From the NCBI GenBank assembly GCA_002270465.1, contig NQOF01000004.1, positions 434,001 through 498,000 of the forward strand: a DNA stretch of 64,000 bases, in the 5' to 3' direction. Every line of letters starts with the position of its first letter. Position 1 is the stretch's first letter. Source of the stretch: Blautia hominis. Its GTDB lineage: Bacteria; Bacillota; Clostridia; Lachnospirales; Lachnospiraceae. Position numbers and translations under genes: made by a program. Positions 26,776-35,451 of this stretch are shown piece by piece. The notes under the pieces were generated by a model. The model had not been told where the DNA came from. It made no database searches and saw only the letters and a list, made by a program, of their open reading frames with translations.

Positions 26776-27345
26776 ATGAAAGTATTAGTTGAAACATCTG
26801 CAAGACATTTACATTTATCCCAGGAACATCTGGAGATCCTGTTTGGTAAAGGCCATGAGCTGACTGTTAAAAAAATGCTGAGCCAGCCGGGACAGTTTGC
26901 ATGTGAAGAGAAAGTTGAAGTGATCGGTTCTAAAGGCAGCCTGAAAATGTCCGTTTTAGGACCAGTCAGAAAAGATACACAGATTGAGGTATCCCTGACA
27001 GATGCAAGAAGCCTCGGCGTAGCTGCTCCAATCCGTGAGTCCGGCGATATCGCAGGTACAGGTGCATGTAAGTTAGTTGGACCGGAAGGTGAAGTAGAAC
27101 TGACAGAGGGCGTGATCGCTGCAAAACGCCACGTACATATGACTCCGGAAGATGCTGAAAAGGCAGGCGTGAAAGACAAAGATATCGTTAAACTGGACAT
27201 TGAATCTCCTAACGGAAGATCCCTGACTTTCGGTGATGTAGTAGTACGCGTAAGCGCATCCTACGCAACAGCAGCACACATTGACACAGATGAAGCTAAC
27301 GCTTTAGCTCCTGGAAAAGAGTGCTACGGAGAAATGACAAAATAA
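26776..27345 (+). CDS. pduL: Phosphate propanoyl/acetyltransferase, PduL type
   Basis: A 189-residue PduL phosphotransacylase. It starts VLVETSARHLHLSQEHLEIL and has the zinc-binding His pair in AKRHVHMTPEDA. It exchanges the acyl group between acyl-CoA and phosphate, linking to acetate or propionate kinase for ATP formation. No N-terminal encapsulation peptide precedes the core and no shell genes are nearby, so it is probably a cytoplasmic housekeeping phosphotransacetylase rather than a microcompartment enzyme. TGGAGG lies upstream of the ATG at 26776. It has its own consensus promoter and terminator. Confidence 0.9.
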   Translation: MKVLVETSARHLHLSQEHLEILFGKGHELTVKKMLSQPGQFACEEKVEVIGSKGSLKMSVLGPVRKDTQIEVSLTDARSLGVAAPIRESGDIAGTGACKLVGPEGEVELTEGVIAAKRHVHMTPEDAEKAGVKDKDIVKLDIESPNGRSLTFGDVVVRVSASYATAAHIDTDEANALAPGKECYGEMTK

Positions 27346-27355
27346 TCAAAAAAGC

Positions 27356-27489
27356 GTGACTGTTCAGTACCCTCACAGTTACAGGTAAAAATCCATGCAG
27401 AATCGCCTTTGGCGATGGGATTTTTGCTTGACCGTGGTACGCTTTCTTACGGTCAGCGCAGTGAATGCGCAGACCTACTGAATAGTTAC
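27356..27489 (+). mobile_element. IS66-type MITE after pduL
   Basis: Ends GTGACTGTTCAG and CTGAATAGTTAC. AAAAAGC stands on both sides (27349-27355 and 27490-27496), a 7-bp visible duplication. The interior is nearly identical to the 25629 copy. Confidence 0.85.
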
Positions 27490-27520
27490 AAAAAGCAATC
27501 ATATTATTTTAACAGCTTTG

Positions 27521-27548
27521 CGCCCGGTATTTTCCGGGCGTTTTTTTT
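27521..27548 (+). terminator. Terminator after pduL and the MITE
   Basis: CGCCCGG-TATTTT-CCGGGCG followed by eight T. Confidence 0.9.
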
Positions 27549-27575
27549 CGCTGCGATCCCACTGTAAAAAGAATA

Positions 27576-27604
27576 TTGACAGACCCATTGAATTCTGCTA
27601 ATCT
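27576..27604 (+). promoter_or_regulatory. Possible promoter upstream of the Rpn-like gene
   Basis: TTGACA (27576-27581), 17 bp, TAATCT (27599-27604). A second AT-rich region with TATAAT lies nearer the gene at about 27739. Confidence 0.5.
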
Positions 27605-27759
27605 AAGAACATATTCAAAAGCGTTCTGCTTTTTATATCTGCGCAGTTTCTGCGGTATTCCACATTTTAAGATCTATAACAGGAAGTTGGTGAGGCTTTT
27701 GTAAAGTGTTTTTATATTGTAATTCCCATTCTATAACGATATAATAAGAGGAGAAACAC

Positions 27760-28719
27760 ATGAGTGATATTGCATATCAAAACAAAGATATTACACTGAA
27801 ATATTTTGCAGACACACTGATAGACAAAAGCCTTGCTGTGTATGGACTGCCGCATATACGGATCAAGGACTGCAGACCCACAAACCTCCCTGCTATAGAA
27901 GCCAATGAATTAAGGCTGGATAATCTATTTATCCTTGAGGATGGATCCCTTGCACTTATAGATTATGAGAGTACGTTTACCATTAAGGATGTGGTAAAAT
28001 ATGTGAACTACATAGCCAGGATCTTAAAGCGTTTCATCAGACAGGAAAGGATCCGGAATACAGATGAGCACAGGGCAAAACTGCCTATCCTTCACCTGAT
28101 CATTATCTTTTCGGCAGATATCGGAGAGGTAGATCCTGATATTATGGATGTGGGATGTATGCAGCTTAAAATAGAGCCTGCATATCTTCTGGGGATTGAA
28201 ACAGAAGAGGTGTTCCGAAAAATACAGGACAAAATAAAAAACAAGGAAGCCCTTGGCGATGATGAATTACTGGAGCTGATCATCCTGCCGCTGACCGTTA
28301 AAGGAAGAGAAGAAAAACAGGCCTTAGCTGAGAAAACAGTGGAGCTGGCAGGGGGGATACAGAACGAAGAACAGCGTATACAGGCGCTGTCCGGAATTTT
28401 GACCTTTGCGGATAAGATCATAGATAAAGAGTACGCAAAAAGGATCAAGGAGGCGATTGGAATGAATAAGGTGGCACAATTATTTTATGATGAGGGTATT
28501 GAGATGGGATTGGCCAAAGGCAAAGCGGATCTGATACGCTGCATAAGAAAAAAAATAAAAAAAGGTTACGCGGCAATAGAAATTGCAGAGGTACTGGAAA
28601 TAGATGTCTTACATGTTAAGCAGATCGCGGTTCTTATGCAGAACTATCCTGAGGACACTGATGTGGAGATTGCAGCCAGACTTTTAAGGAGAGAAAAACA
28701 GGAGCAGGCTGTACGGTAA
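27760..28719 (+). CDS. Rpn-like PD-(D/E)XK nuclease family protein
   Basis: A 319-residue protein. The N-terminal 90 residues contain LRLDNLFILEDGSLALIDYE, a D...(D/E)xE-like arrangement seen in the Rpn/PDDEXK transposase-like family, and an extended helical C-terminus (AIGMNKVAQLFYDEGIEMGL, a common Rpn tail pattern with EGIExGxxxG). Rpn proteins are nucleases tied to recA-independent recombination or phage defence in some species. The assignment rests on pattern only. GAGGAG precedes the start and the gene stands alone between terminators. Confidence 0.6.
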   Translation: MSDIAYQNKDITLKYFADTLIDKSLAVYGLPHIRIKDCRPTNLPAIEANELRLDNLFILEDGSLALIDYESTFTIKDVVKYVNYIARILKRFIRQERIRNTDEHRAKLPILHLIIIFSADIGEVDPDIMDVGCMQLKIEPAYLLGIETEEVFRKIQDKIKNKEALGDDELLELIILPLTVKGREEKQALAEKTVELAGGIQNEEQRIQALSGILTFADKIIDKEYAKRIKEAIGMNKVAQLFYDEGIEMGLAKGKADLIRCIRKKIKKGYAAIEIAEVLEIDVLHVKQIAVLMQNYPEDTDVEIAARLLRREKQEQAVR

Positions 28720-28761
28720 ATGGATCATCCCGCACAAAAAGTAAAGATATGGTATAGGAAA

Positions 28762-28813
28762 GCCGAAGAAGGAAGATATTAAAAGCAGATATCTTTCTAT
28801 CTTCGGTTTTTTT
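28762..28813 (+). terminator. Terminator after the Rpn-like gene
   Basis: GCCGAAGA...TCTTCGG with inner GATAT pairing, followed by TTTTTTTC. Confidence 0.85.
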
Positions 28814-28892
28814 CTTTATCCATGATGACAGGAGAATACGCGTGACTGAATGTGATTGAATAAGGATGAAAATGTTTTATAAAGCATTAAAA

Positions 28893-28979
28893 CGTTCAAA
28901 ACTGTGCATATTGCACCAAAATAAACCGTGATTTTCGTGAATTAATTTGATTGAATTTGAACGATTATGGTTGTATAAT
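28893..28979 (+). promoter_or_regulatory. fru operon promoter and putative FruR operators
   Basis: TTGAAT (28951-28956), 17 bp, TATAAT (28974-28979). Around it, CGTTCAAA (28893-28900) and TTTGAACG (28956-28963) form an inverted pair, and TGATTGAA occurs at 28853-28860 and 28948-28955. The sites overlap the promoter, as expected for repression by the DeoR-type FruR at the end of the operon. The operator assignment is inference. Confidence 0.55.
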
Positions 28980-29034
28980 ACAGATAGTTAATAAAACAGA
29001 GATAACCGGAACAACCGGACAGGAGGGAAGCCAT

Positions 29035-29937
29035 ATGATTTATACGGTCACATTTAATCCGTCACTGGATTATATCGTTTCCGTTGAGGATTTTCAGCTT
29101 GGCATGACTAACAGGACAGATTCCGAATTGCTGCTGCCGGGCGGCAAAGGGATCAATGTATCCACAGTGCTGAAGAATCTGGGGATTGAAAACACCGCCC
29201 TGGGATTTATCGCTGGATTTACAGGCGATGAGATCCGCAGGAAAGTGGAGGAGATAGGGGTGAAGGCGGACTTCATCCAGATCCGGGAAGGGGTCTCCAG
29301 AATCAACCTGAAGCTGAAATCCATTGACGGTACAGAGATCAACGGACAGGGGCCGGACATAGGAAAAGAAAAAGTAGAGGAACTGCTGAGCAGACTAGAC
29401 GGACTGCGTGAGGGGGATGTGCTGGTCCTGGCAGGCAGTATACCAGCATCCATGCCGGATGACATTTATAAGAACATCATGAAACGTCTTACAGGAAAAG
29501 GGATCATGATCGCGGTGGATGCCACCAGGGATTTGCTGGTCAATGTACTGGAATACCATCCGTTCCTGATAAAGCCCAATAATCATGAACTTGGAGAAAT
29601 ATTTGATACAGAGATCAGGACCAGGGAGGAAGTCATTCCCTATGCCAGAAAGCTGCAGGAGATGGGGGCATGTAATGTGCTGGTATCCATGGCAGGGGAA
29701 GGCGCGGTGCTGGCGGCCTCAGACGGAAGCTGTCATATAGCCCCGGCCCCCAAGGGAGATCTTGTGAACGCTGTGGGGGCGGGTGACTCCATGGTAGCCG
29801 GATTTCTGGCCGGGTGGATGGAGAAAAAGGATTATGTCCATGCATTTCATATGGGAATCGCAGCGGGAAGTGCCAGTGCATTTTCAGAATATCTGGCAAA
29901 ACGTGAGGAAATAGAAGCGGTCTATCAAACCATATAA
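29035..29937 (+). CDS. fruK: 1-phosphofructokinase
   Basis: A 300-residue PfkB-family kinase. It starts MIYTVTFNPSLDYIVSVEDF, has the substrate loop LPGGKGINVSTVLKNLG and the catalytic signature NAVGAGDSMVAGF with the base Asp. It phosphorylates fructose-1-phosphate, delivered by FruA, to fructose-1,6-bisphosphate. CAGGAGGG precedes the start at 29035; an opening at 28951 lies over the promoter. First gene of fruK-fruA-ptsH-ptsI-fruR, 15 bp from fruA. Confidence 0.94.
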   Translation: MIYTVTFNPSLDYIVSVEDFQLGMTNRTDSELLLPGGKGINVSTVLKNLGIENTALGFIAGFTGDEIRRKVEEIGVKADFIQIREGVSRINLKLKSIDGTEINGQGPDIGKEKVEELLSRLDGLREGDVLVLAGSIPASMPDDIYKNIMKRLTGKGIMIAVDATRDLLVNVLEYHPFLIKPNNHELGEIFDTEIRTREEVIPYARKLQEMGACNVLVSMAGEGAVLAASDGSCHIAPAPKGDLVNAVGAGDSMVAGFLAGWMEKKDYVHAFHMGIAAGSASAFSEYLAKREEIEAVYQTI

Positions 29938-29952
29938 AGGAAGGAAACAAGT

Positions 29953-31866
29953 ATGAGAATAACGGATTTACTGGACAAGAGAAGTATTTCCCTGAACGGT
30001 GCGCCTAAAAACAAAGAGGAGGCACTTGACCAGGTAGTTGCTCTGATGGCAAAGAGCGGTAAGATCAACGATGAGGAAGCCTACAGAAAGCAGGTTTACG
30101 CAAGGGAGGAGGAGAGCACTACAGGTATCGGTGAGGGAATTGCCATTCCCCACGGAAAATGTGATGCGGTTGACAGGCCGGGCCTTGCGGCCATGGTGGT
30201 AAAGGACGGCGTTGACTTTGATGCCCTGGACGGCGAGCCGGTGACCCTTATTTTTCTGATCGCTGCACCCAACACAAAAGACAATGTACATCTGGATGTA
30301 CTCAGTAAGCTGTCGGTTCTAATGATGGATGAGGCATTTTCCGATTCCCTGAGAAACGCCCGGTCTGTGGATGAATTTCTGGAGATCATAGATAAAGCAG
30401 ATGATGAAAAACCGGATATTGATGAGCGCCTGACAGAGCCGTCCACAGAGCAGAAAGGACAGGCAAAGATTCTGGCTGTCACCTCTTGCCCAACGGGTAT
30501 TGCCCATACCTATATGGCGGCAGAAGGGATCGAGAAAGCGGCTAAGGCGAAGGGATGTTTCGTGAAAGTGGAGACCAGAGGTTCAGGCGGCGCCAAGAAT
30601 GTGCTGACAGACCAAGAGATCCGGGAAGCAGATTGTATTATTGTGGCCGCGGACGCCCAGGTCCCCATGGACCGCTTTGACGGCAAAAAAGTGATCGAGT
30701 GCCAGGTTTCAGACGGAATCAGCAAGGCTGACGCTCTGCTTGAGAGAGCCATAAACGGAGATGCCCCGGTATATCACGCTTCCGGCGCAGTGCAGAAGAG
30801 TTCCCAGGCAAAGAGCAGCGGCAGCGTAGGCCACCAGATTTATACCCAGCTCATGAACGGTGTATCCCACATGCTCCCCTTTGTGGTGGGCGGCGGTATC
30901 CTGATCGCCATAGCGTTTCTGATCGACGGTTTCAGTGTGGATATGAATTCCCTTCCCATTGATCAGAGAGCGGATTTCGGTACCATTACCCCGGTGGCGG
31001 CTCTGTTTAAGAGTATCGGCGGTACAGCATTTGCATTTATGCTTCCGGTCCTGGCGGGATTCATTGCCATGGCAATCGGCGACAGGCCAGCCCTGGCGGT
31101 TGGTTTTGTGGGCGGTATGATCGCTTCCCAGGGCCAGTCCGGTTTCCTGGGAGCCTTGGCAGCAGGTTTTGCGGCGGGATATCTTATCAGACTGCTGCGC
31201 AAATTGTGCGATAAGCTTCCGCAGGCCATCGAGAAGATCGCTCCGGTCCTGATCTATCCGGTGGTGGGAATTCTGCTCATGGGGCTTCTCATGACCTTTG
31301 TGGTGGAGCCCATCATGGGCGGCATCAACACTGCGCTGAACAATGGTTTGACAAGCATGAGCGGGTCCAGTAAGATTATTTTAGGACTGATCCTGGGCGC
31401 TATGATGGCTATAGACATGGGAGGTCCGTTTAACAAGGCGGCATATGTGTTCGGAACAGCGTCCATTGCTGCCGGAAACTACGATATTATGGCAGCGGTC
31501 ATGATCGGGGGTATGACACCGCCCTGTGCCATTGCCCTGGCAACCCTGTTGTTTAAGAATAAATTCACAAAAGAACAGAGGGAAGCAGGCCCTACCAACT
31601 TTATTATGGGCCTGGCCTTCATCACAGAGGGCGCGATCCCCTTTGCAGCATCCGACCCGCTTCATGTGATCCCGGCATGCATGATCGGCTCCGGTGTGGC
31701 CGGTGCGCTGAGTATGCTCTTTAACTGTACACTGATGGCTCCTCACGGCGGGATTTTCGTCTTCCCTGTGGTGGGCAATGCGGTCATGTACCTGGTGGCG
31801 CTGGTAGCAGGAACGGTTGTATCCGCAGGTCTGCTGGGAGCTTTTAAAAAGAAAGTAACGGAATAA
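29953..31866 (+). CDS. fruA: PTS fructose transporter EIIABC
   Basis: A 637-residue fused permease. EIIA is N-terminal with the phospho-His in GEGIAIPHGKCDAV. EIIB carries the phospho-Cys in AVTSCPTGIAHTYMAAEG. EIIC fills the C-terminal 340 residues, with membrane segments and the GAIPFAASDPLHVIP block. It imports fructose as fructose-1-phosphate. AAGGAAGG precedes the start. Domain order A-B-C is typical of Firmicutes FruA. Confidence 0.95.
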   Translation: MRITDLLDKRSISLNGAPKNKEEALDQVVALMAKSGKINDEEAYRKQVYAREEESTTGIGEGIAIPHGKCDAVDRPGLAAMVVKDGVDFDALDGEPVTLIFLIAAPNTKDNVHLDVLSKLSVLMMDEAFSDSLRNARSVDEFLEIIDKADDEKPDIDERLTEPSTEQKGQAKILAVTSCPTGIAHTYMAAEGIEKAAKAKGCFVKVETRGSGGAKNVLTDQEIREADCIIVAADAQVPMDRFDGKKVIECQVSDGISKADALLERAINGDAPVYHASGAVQKSSQAKSSGSVGHQIYTQLMNGVSHMLPFVVGGGILIAIAFLIDGFSVDMNSLPIDQRADFGTITPVAALFKSIGGTAFAFMLPVLAGFIAMAIGDRPALAVGFVGGMIASQGQSGFLGALAAGFAAGYLIRLLRKLCDKLPQAIEKIAPVLIYPVVGILLMGLLMTFVVEPIMGGINTALNNGLTSMSGSSKIILGLILGAMMAIDMGGPFNKAAYVFGTASIAAGNYDIMAAVMIGGMTPPCAIALATLLFKNKFTKEQREAGPTNFIMGLAFITEGAIPFAASDPLHVIPACMIGSGVAGALSMLFNCTLMAPHGGIFVFPVVGNAVMYLVALVAGTVVSAGLLGAFKKKVTE

Positions 31867-31893
31867 AAAATCATATAAAAGGAGAGAAATGCC

Positions 31894-32151
31894 ATGAAAG
31901 AATTTAATTACACCATCACAGACCCGGAAGGGATCCATGCACGTCCGGCAGGAGAATTAGTGAAAGTGGCAAAAGGATTTGCCAGCAGCATCAAGCTGGT
32001 GAAGGACCAAAAAGAGGGAGACTGCAAGCGGATTTTCGGTATCATGGGCCTTGGAGTGAAACAGGGACAGGAAGTGACCCTGACCTTTGAAGGGGAAGAT
32101 GAAGAGGCTGCTTATGAGGCAGTGAGCAAATTTATGCAGGAAAATCTGTAA
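31894..32151 (+). CDS. ptsH: HPr-like phosphocarrier without Ser46
   Basis: An 85-residue HPr. The catalytic His15 is present in PEGIHARPAGELVKVAKGF. The region that carries regulatory Ser46 in Bacillus HPr (KSIMGVMSLG) reads KRIFGIMGLG, so the serine that HPr kinase phosphorylates is Arg. The protein should carry phosphate from Enzyme I to FruA but cannot be Ser-phosphorylated at that site to act as a CcpA corepressor. It is likely a fructose-dedicated HPr, with a canonical HPr elsewhere in the genome (inference). AGGAGAG precedes the start. Confidence 0.9.
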   Translation: MKEFNYTITDPEGIHARPAGELVKVAKGFASSIKLVKDQKEGDCKRIFGIMGLGVKQGQEVTLTFEGEDEEAAYEAVSKFMQENL

Positions 32152-32179
32152 TCAGGACAAAACACATTCAAGTAGGCAA

Positions 32180-32255
32180 AGAGCTGCTGCAGAGAATAGC
32201 TGCAGCAGCTCTTTTCAGGCTGAAGCGCGTTTAAAAATCTGTTTCAAACGCGCTT
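32180..32255 (+). promoter_or_regulatory. Two hairpins between ptsH and ptsI
   Basis: AGAGCTGCTGCA (32180-32191) pairs with TGCAGCAGCTCT (32201-32212), then only three T. AAGCGCGTTT (32223-32232) pairs with AAACGCGCTT (32246-32255) just before the ptsI ribosome site. Either could be a weak terminator or processing site that lowers ptsI expression relative to ptsH. Confidence 0.55.
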
Positions 32256-32275
32256 ACGGGGAAAGGAGCACAGAG

Positions 32276-33928
32276 ATGGAAGAATATAGAGGAAAGAGTG
32301 TATTTGGCGGTATTGCCATTGGAAAAATATGTGTTTACCGGAAAGGGGAGCAGCAGGTAAAACGTGTAAAGACAGAGGATACAGAGGGAGAAATGCAGCG
32401 CTACACACAGGCAAAAGAGGAAGCGGTGAGACAGTTAAAAACCCTGTATGAGAAGGCTGTAAAAGAGGTGGGCGAAGCAAACGCTGCTATTTTTGAGATC
32501 CATCAGATGATGCTGGAGGATGATGACTACAATGAATCTGTTGAGAACATTATCAGAACCCAGAAAGTGAATGCAGAGTATGCGGTTGCCGCAACCAGTG
32601 ATAATTTCTCTCAGATGTTCGCCTCCATGGAGGATGATTACATGAGGGAGCGTGCTGCTGATGTAAAAGATATTTCCGAGCGTATCCTGGCGGTCCTGGG
32701 CGGCGGTGCAAAAAGTACGGTGAACACAGAGGAACCGGTCATTATTCTGGCAGATGACCTGGCACCCTCCGAGACCGTACAGCTTGATAAGGACAAAGTG
32801 CTCTCCTTTGTCACAGTACACGGCTCTGTAAACTCCCATACAGCCATTCTGGCCCGTACTATGGGAATCCCCGCCCTTATCGGTACACAGATCCCCCTGG
32901 ATGCACAGGTGGACGGAAAGCTTGCCGTGGTGGACGGGTCGAGCGGTGCGGTTTATGTAGACCCGGACCCGGAGATCCTCTCTGAAATGCAGAGACGCCG
33001 GCAGGAGGAAGAGGAGAAAAAAGAACTTCTCCAGCAGTTAAAGGGAAAAGAAAATATAACGCTTGACGGTAAAAAAGTCATGCTATATGCTAATATTGGA
33101 AATATAAAAGACCTGGCTACTGTGATACAGAACGATGCCGGCGGAATCGGCCTTTTCAGAAGTGAATTTATCTATCTGGAGAAGGAGGAGTATCCCACGG
33201 AGGAGGAACAGTTTAAGATCTATAAGACAGTTGCAGAGACTATGGCCGGAAAACGTGTCATTATCCGTACCCTGGATATCGGCGCTGATAAAAAGTGCAG
33301 CTATTTTGAGATGGATGAGGAGGAAAACCCCGCTCTGGGCTACCGTGCCATCCGCATCTGCCTGACCCGTCCCGAGATATTCAAGACACAGCTTAGGGCT
33401 TTGTTCCGTGCTGCCGTATACGGAAATCTGGCAGTTATGTACCCCATGATAACAAGCCTGTGGGAAATAAAGCGGATAAAGGAAATTGCGGAGGAAGTCA
33501 AGGCAGAGCTTAAGGAGCAGAATATGGAATTTCGGGTGCCGGAACAGGGCATTATGATAGAGACGCCGGCAGCGGTCATGGTGAGCGCTGACCTTGCCAA
33601 AGAGGTGGACTTTTTCAGTATCGGAACCAATGACCTGACCCAGTATACCCTGGCCGTTGACCGTCAGAATCCCAAACTGGATGAGTTTTATGACCCCCAT
33701 CACCCTGCTGTCCTTTCTATGATCCGTATGACTGTGGAGAATGCCCACAGGGCAGGCATCTGGGCTGGCATCTGCGGGGAGCTGGGAGCGGATCTGAGCC
33801 TTACCAAAGAGTTTCTGGCTATGGGAGTGGATGAACTCTCTGTTTCACCGGGGCGTATCCTCCCAATCCGCAAGATCGTTCTGGAGACAGATGTAGAAGA
33901 ATACAAGAGGAAAAAAAATGCTGACTGA
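32276..33928 (+). CDS. ptsI: PTS Enzyme I
   Basis: A 550-residue phosphoenolpyruvate-protein phosphotransferase. The phospho-His lies in VHGSVNSHTAILARTMG. The PEP-binding domain shows GLFRSEFIYLEKEEYPTEEE, IIRTLDIGADK, the FFSIGTNDLTQYTLAVDR block and the catalytic Cys in GICGELGAD. It passes phosphate from PEP to HPr in the cytoplasm. Being in the fru operon, it may be induced with fructose. GGAAAGGAG precedes the start. It overlaps fruR by 11 nt. Confidence 0.94.
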   Translation: MEEYRGKSVFGGIAIGKICVYRKGEQQVKRVKTEDTEGEMQRYTQAKEEAVRQLKTLYEKAVKEVGEANAAIFEIHQMMLEDDDYNESVENIIRTQKVNAEYAVAATSDNFSQMFASMEDDYMRERAADVKDISERILAVLGGGAKSTVNTEEPVIILADDLAPSETVQLDKDKVLSFVTVHGSVNSHTAILARTMGIPALIGTQIPLDAQVDGKLAVVDGSSGAVYVDPDPEILSEMQRRRQEEEEKKELLQQLKGKENITLDGKKVMLYANIGNIKDLATVIQNDAGGIGLFRSEFIYLEKEEYPTEEEQFKIYKTVAETMAGKRVIIRTLDIGADKKCSYFEMDEEENPALGYRAIRICLTRPEIFKTQLRALFRAAVYGNLAVMYPMITSLWEIKRIKEIAEEVKAELKEQNMEFRVPEQGIMIETPAAVMVSADLAKEVDFFSIGTNDLTQYTLAVDRQNPKLDEFYDPHHPAVLSMIRMTVENAHRAGIWAGICGELGADLSLTKEFLAMGVDELSVSPGRILPIRKIVLETDVEEYKRKKNAD

Positions 33929-34664
33929 GAAACGTTTTGAAGAAATACTGAAACTTCTGGATGAAAAGAAGAGTATTACAGTCACGGAGATAAAGGAAAT
34001 GCTGAACACCTCAGAGTCCACCATCCGCCGTGACCTGACTGCCCTGGACCGGGCGGGAAAGCTGGTGAAGGTTTTCGGCGGTGCGGTGGCAGTGGACGCG
34101 GCGTTCACGGCTGCTGAGCCTTCCGTTGCCCAGAAAGTGGGGGTAAATAAGGAGGAGAAGCAGGCCATTGCCCGCTATGCCGCCTCCCTGATCGTTCCGG
34201 ATGATTTTATATATCTGGATGCCGGAACCACCACAGGATACATGATCGACTATGTCACAGAGAGATCCGTAACTTTTGTGACAAATGCCGTATCCCATGC
34301 ACAACGCCTGGCAGCTCTTAATTTCCGTGTCCTTTTGATCGGCGGAGAGCTGAAAGGGACCACAGAGGCCGTGGTGGGCAACCAGGCAATCCTAAGCCTC
34401 CAGAGCTTTCATTTCACAAAAGGTTTCTTCGGCGCAAACGGCGTCAGCAGAAAATCAGGCTATACAACACCGGACTACAATGAGGCCCTGGTAAAAAAGA
34501 CAGCCCTGGAACAGTCGGGAAGGCGGTATATCCTGGCGGACGCGGCAAAGTTCGGTAACATCAGCTCCGTCACCTTTGCGTCTTTTGATGCTGCGGAGGT
34601 TCTGACAGACCAGGCACCTCCCGAATCCTTCGGAGGATGCAGGAATATCCTTGTCATCAGATGA
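33918..34664 (+). CDS. fruR: DeoR-family repressor of the fructose operon
   Basis: A 248-residue DeoR-type regulator. The N-terminal helix-turn-helix (ILKLLDEKKSITVTEIKEML, then TSESTIRRDLTALDRAGKLV) is followed by the sugar-phosphate sensor domain with FIYLDAGTTTGYMIDYV and DAAKFGNISSVTFA. It probably represses fruK-fruA-ptsH-ptsI and responds to fructose-1-phosphate, as known for FruR of this family. It is last in its own operon and followed by a strong terminator. Confidence 0.9.
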   Translation: MLTEKRFEEILKLLDEKKSITVTEIKEMLNTSESTIRRDLTALDRAGKLVKVFGGAVAVDAAFTAAEPSVAQKVGVNKEEKQAIARYAASLIVPDDFIYLDAGTTTGYMIDYVTERSVTFVTNAVSHAQRLAALNFRVLLIGGELKGTTEAVVGNQAILSLQSFHFTKGFFGANGVSRKSGYTTPDYNEALVKKTALEQSGRRYILADAAKFGNISSVTFASFDAAEVLTDQAPPESFGGCRNILVIR

Positions 34665-34672
34665 AAACCATA

Positions 34673-34726
34673 AAAGCACCGAGGAACAGAGTGCAGCGTG
34701 CCCTGTTCTGCGGTGCTTTTTCTGCG
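34673..34726 (+). terminator. Terminator of the fru operon
   Basis: AAAGCACCG-AGGAACAG pairs with CTGTTCTG-CGGTGCTTT, followed by TTC. It may also serve the convergent ABC operon. Confidence 0.85.
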
Positions 34727-34740
34727 TATGGAATACGCCG

Positions 34741-35451
34741 TCATATTTTATTTACAAACCGTTTGACCAGGAACCATATCCATAAGGCCGACGTGGCCAT
34801 CATGGGAAGTATATACAGCAATTCCCCGTGATAGGCCAGTTTTCCCATCCAGAAGGAGGGCAGCCAAGAGAAAACGTACTGCACATTTTTATGAAAAAAA
34901 TACGGAACAGCCGCCCCCATAACAGTGAGGGACGAGAGCTTTGTCACAGCCATCCCTTCCAGCTTATTGGCAGACAGTGCTGCGATCAGCAGAGCAAGGA
35001 TAAGACCCTGTAGGGCGCCGCCTGCCGCCAGGCATACAATAGATGAAATACCGGATTCATGCAGCCTGAAGAAAGGAAGAAGGATCACGGTAAACACAAA
35101 TGCCGCTGCGGCAGGGATCCCCAGTCTTGCCAAAAGATATCCCTCTTTCCCCAGAACCGTCACAAACAGATACCCCGCAATATGGTCATCCACCTCCTCC
35201 AGTATGACCATTGCGGCAGCGTAGCAGAACATTATGGATGCCAGCATAGAAAAAAGCACATCAATAAGCCCATAATAAGGCCTCAAGATCAGAGTACCGG
35301 AAAACCATCCTGCCATTTTCCTGTCCAGTACGGGGACCAAGAAACGGAAAGCCGCACCGGCAAGCAGCGGAGCGAAACAGGCGGCAGACAGCATCCTATC
35401 CTTTTTGATAAACAGCAGCATTTGCAGAAAACACATTCGCACGGCTCTCAT
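34741..35451 (-). CDS. ABC-2 type exporter membrane subunit (second)
   Basis: A 236-residue membrane protein with about six helices (CFAPLLAGAAFRFLVPVL, MLASIMFCYAAAMVILEEVD, LGIPAAAAFVFTVILLPFF). The start at 35451 follows GGGAGG; an in-frame ATG at 35586 lies inside the upstream gene. It overlaps the first membrane subunit by 4 nt (ATGA). Likely exports an antimicrobial or lipid with its partners; the substrate is unknown. Confidence 0.78.
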   Translation of the reverse strand: MRAVRMCFLQMLLFIKKDRMLSAACFAPLLAGAAFRFLVPVLDRKMAGWFSGTLILRPYYGLIDVLFSMLASIMFCYAAAMVILEEVDDHIAGYLFVTVLGKEGYLLARLGIPAAAAFVFTVILLPFFRLHESGISSIVCLAAGGALQGLILALLIAALSANKLEGMAVTKLSSLTVMGAAVPYFFHKNVQYVFSWLPSFWMGKLAYHGELLYILPMMATSALWIWFLVKRFVNKI

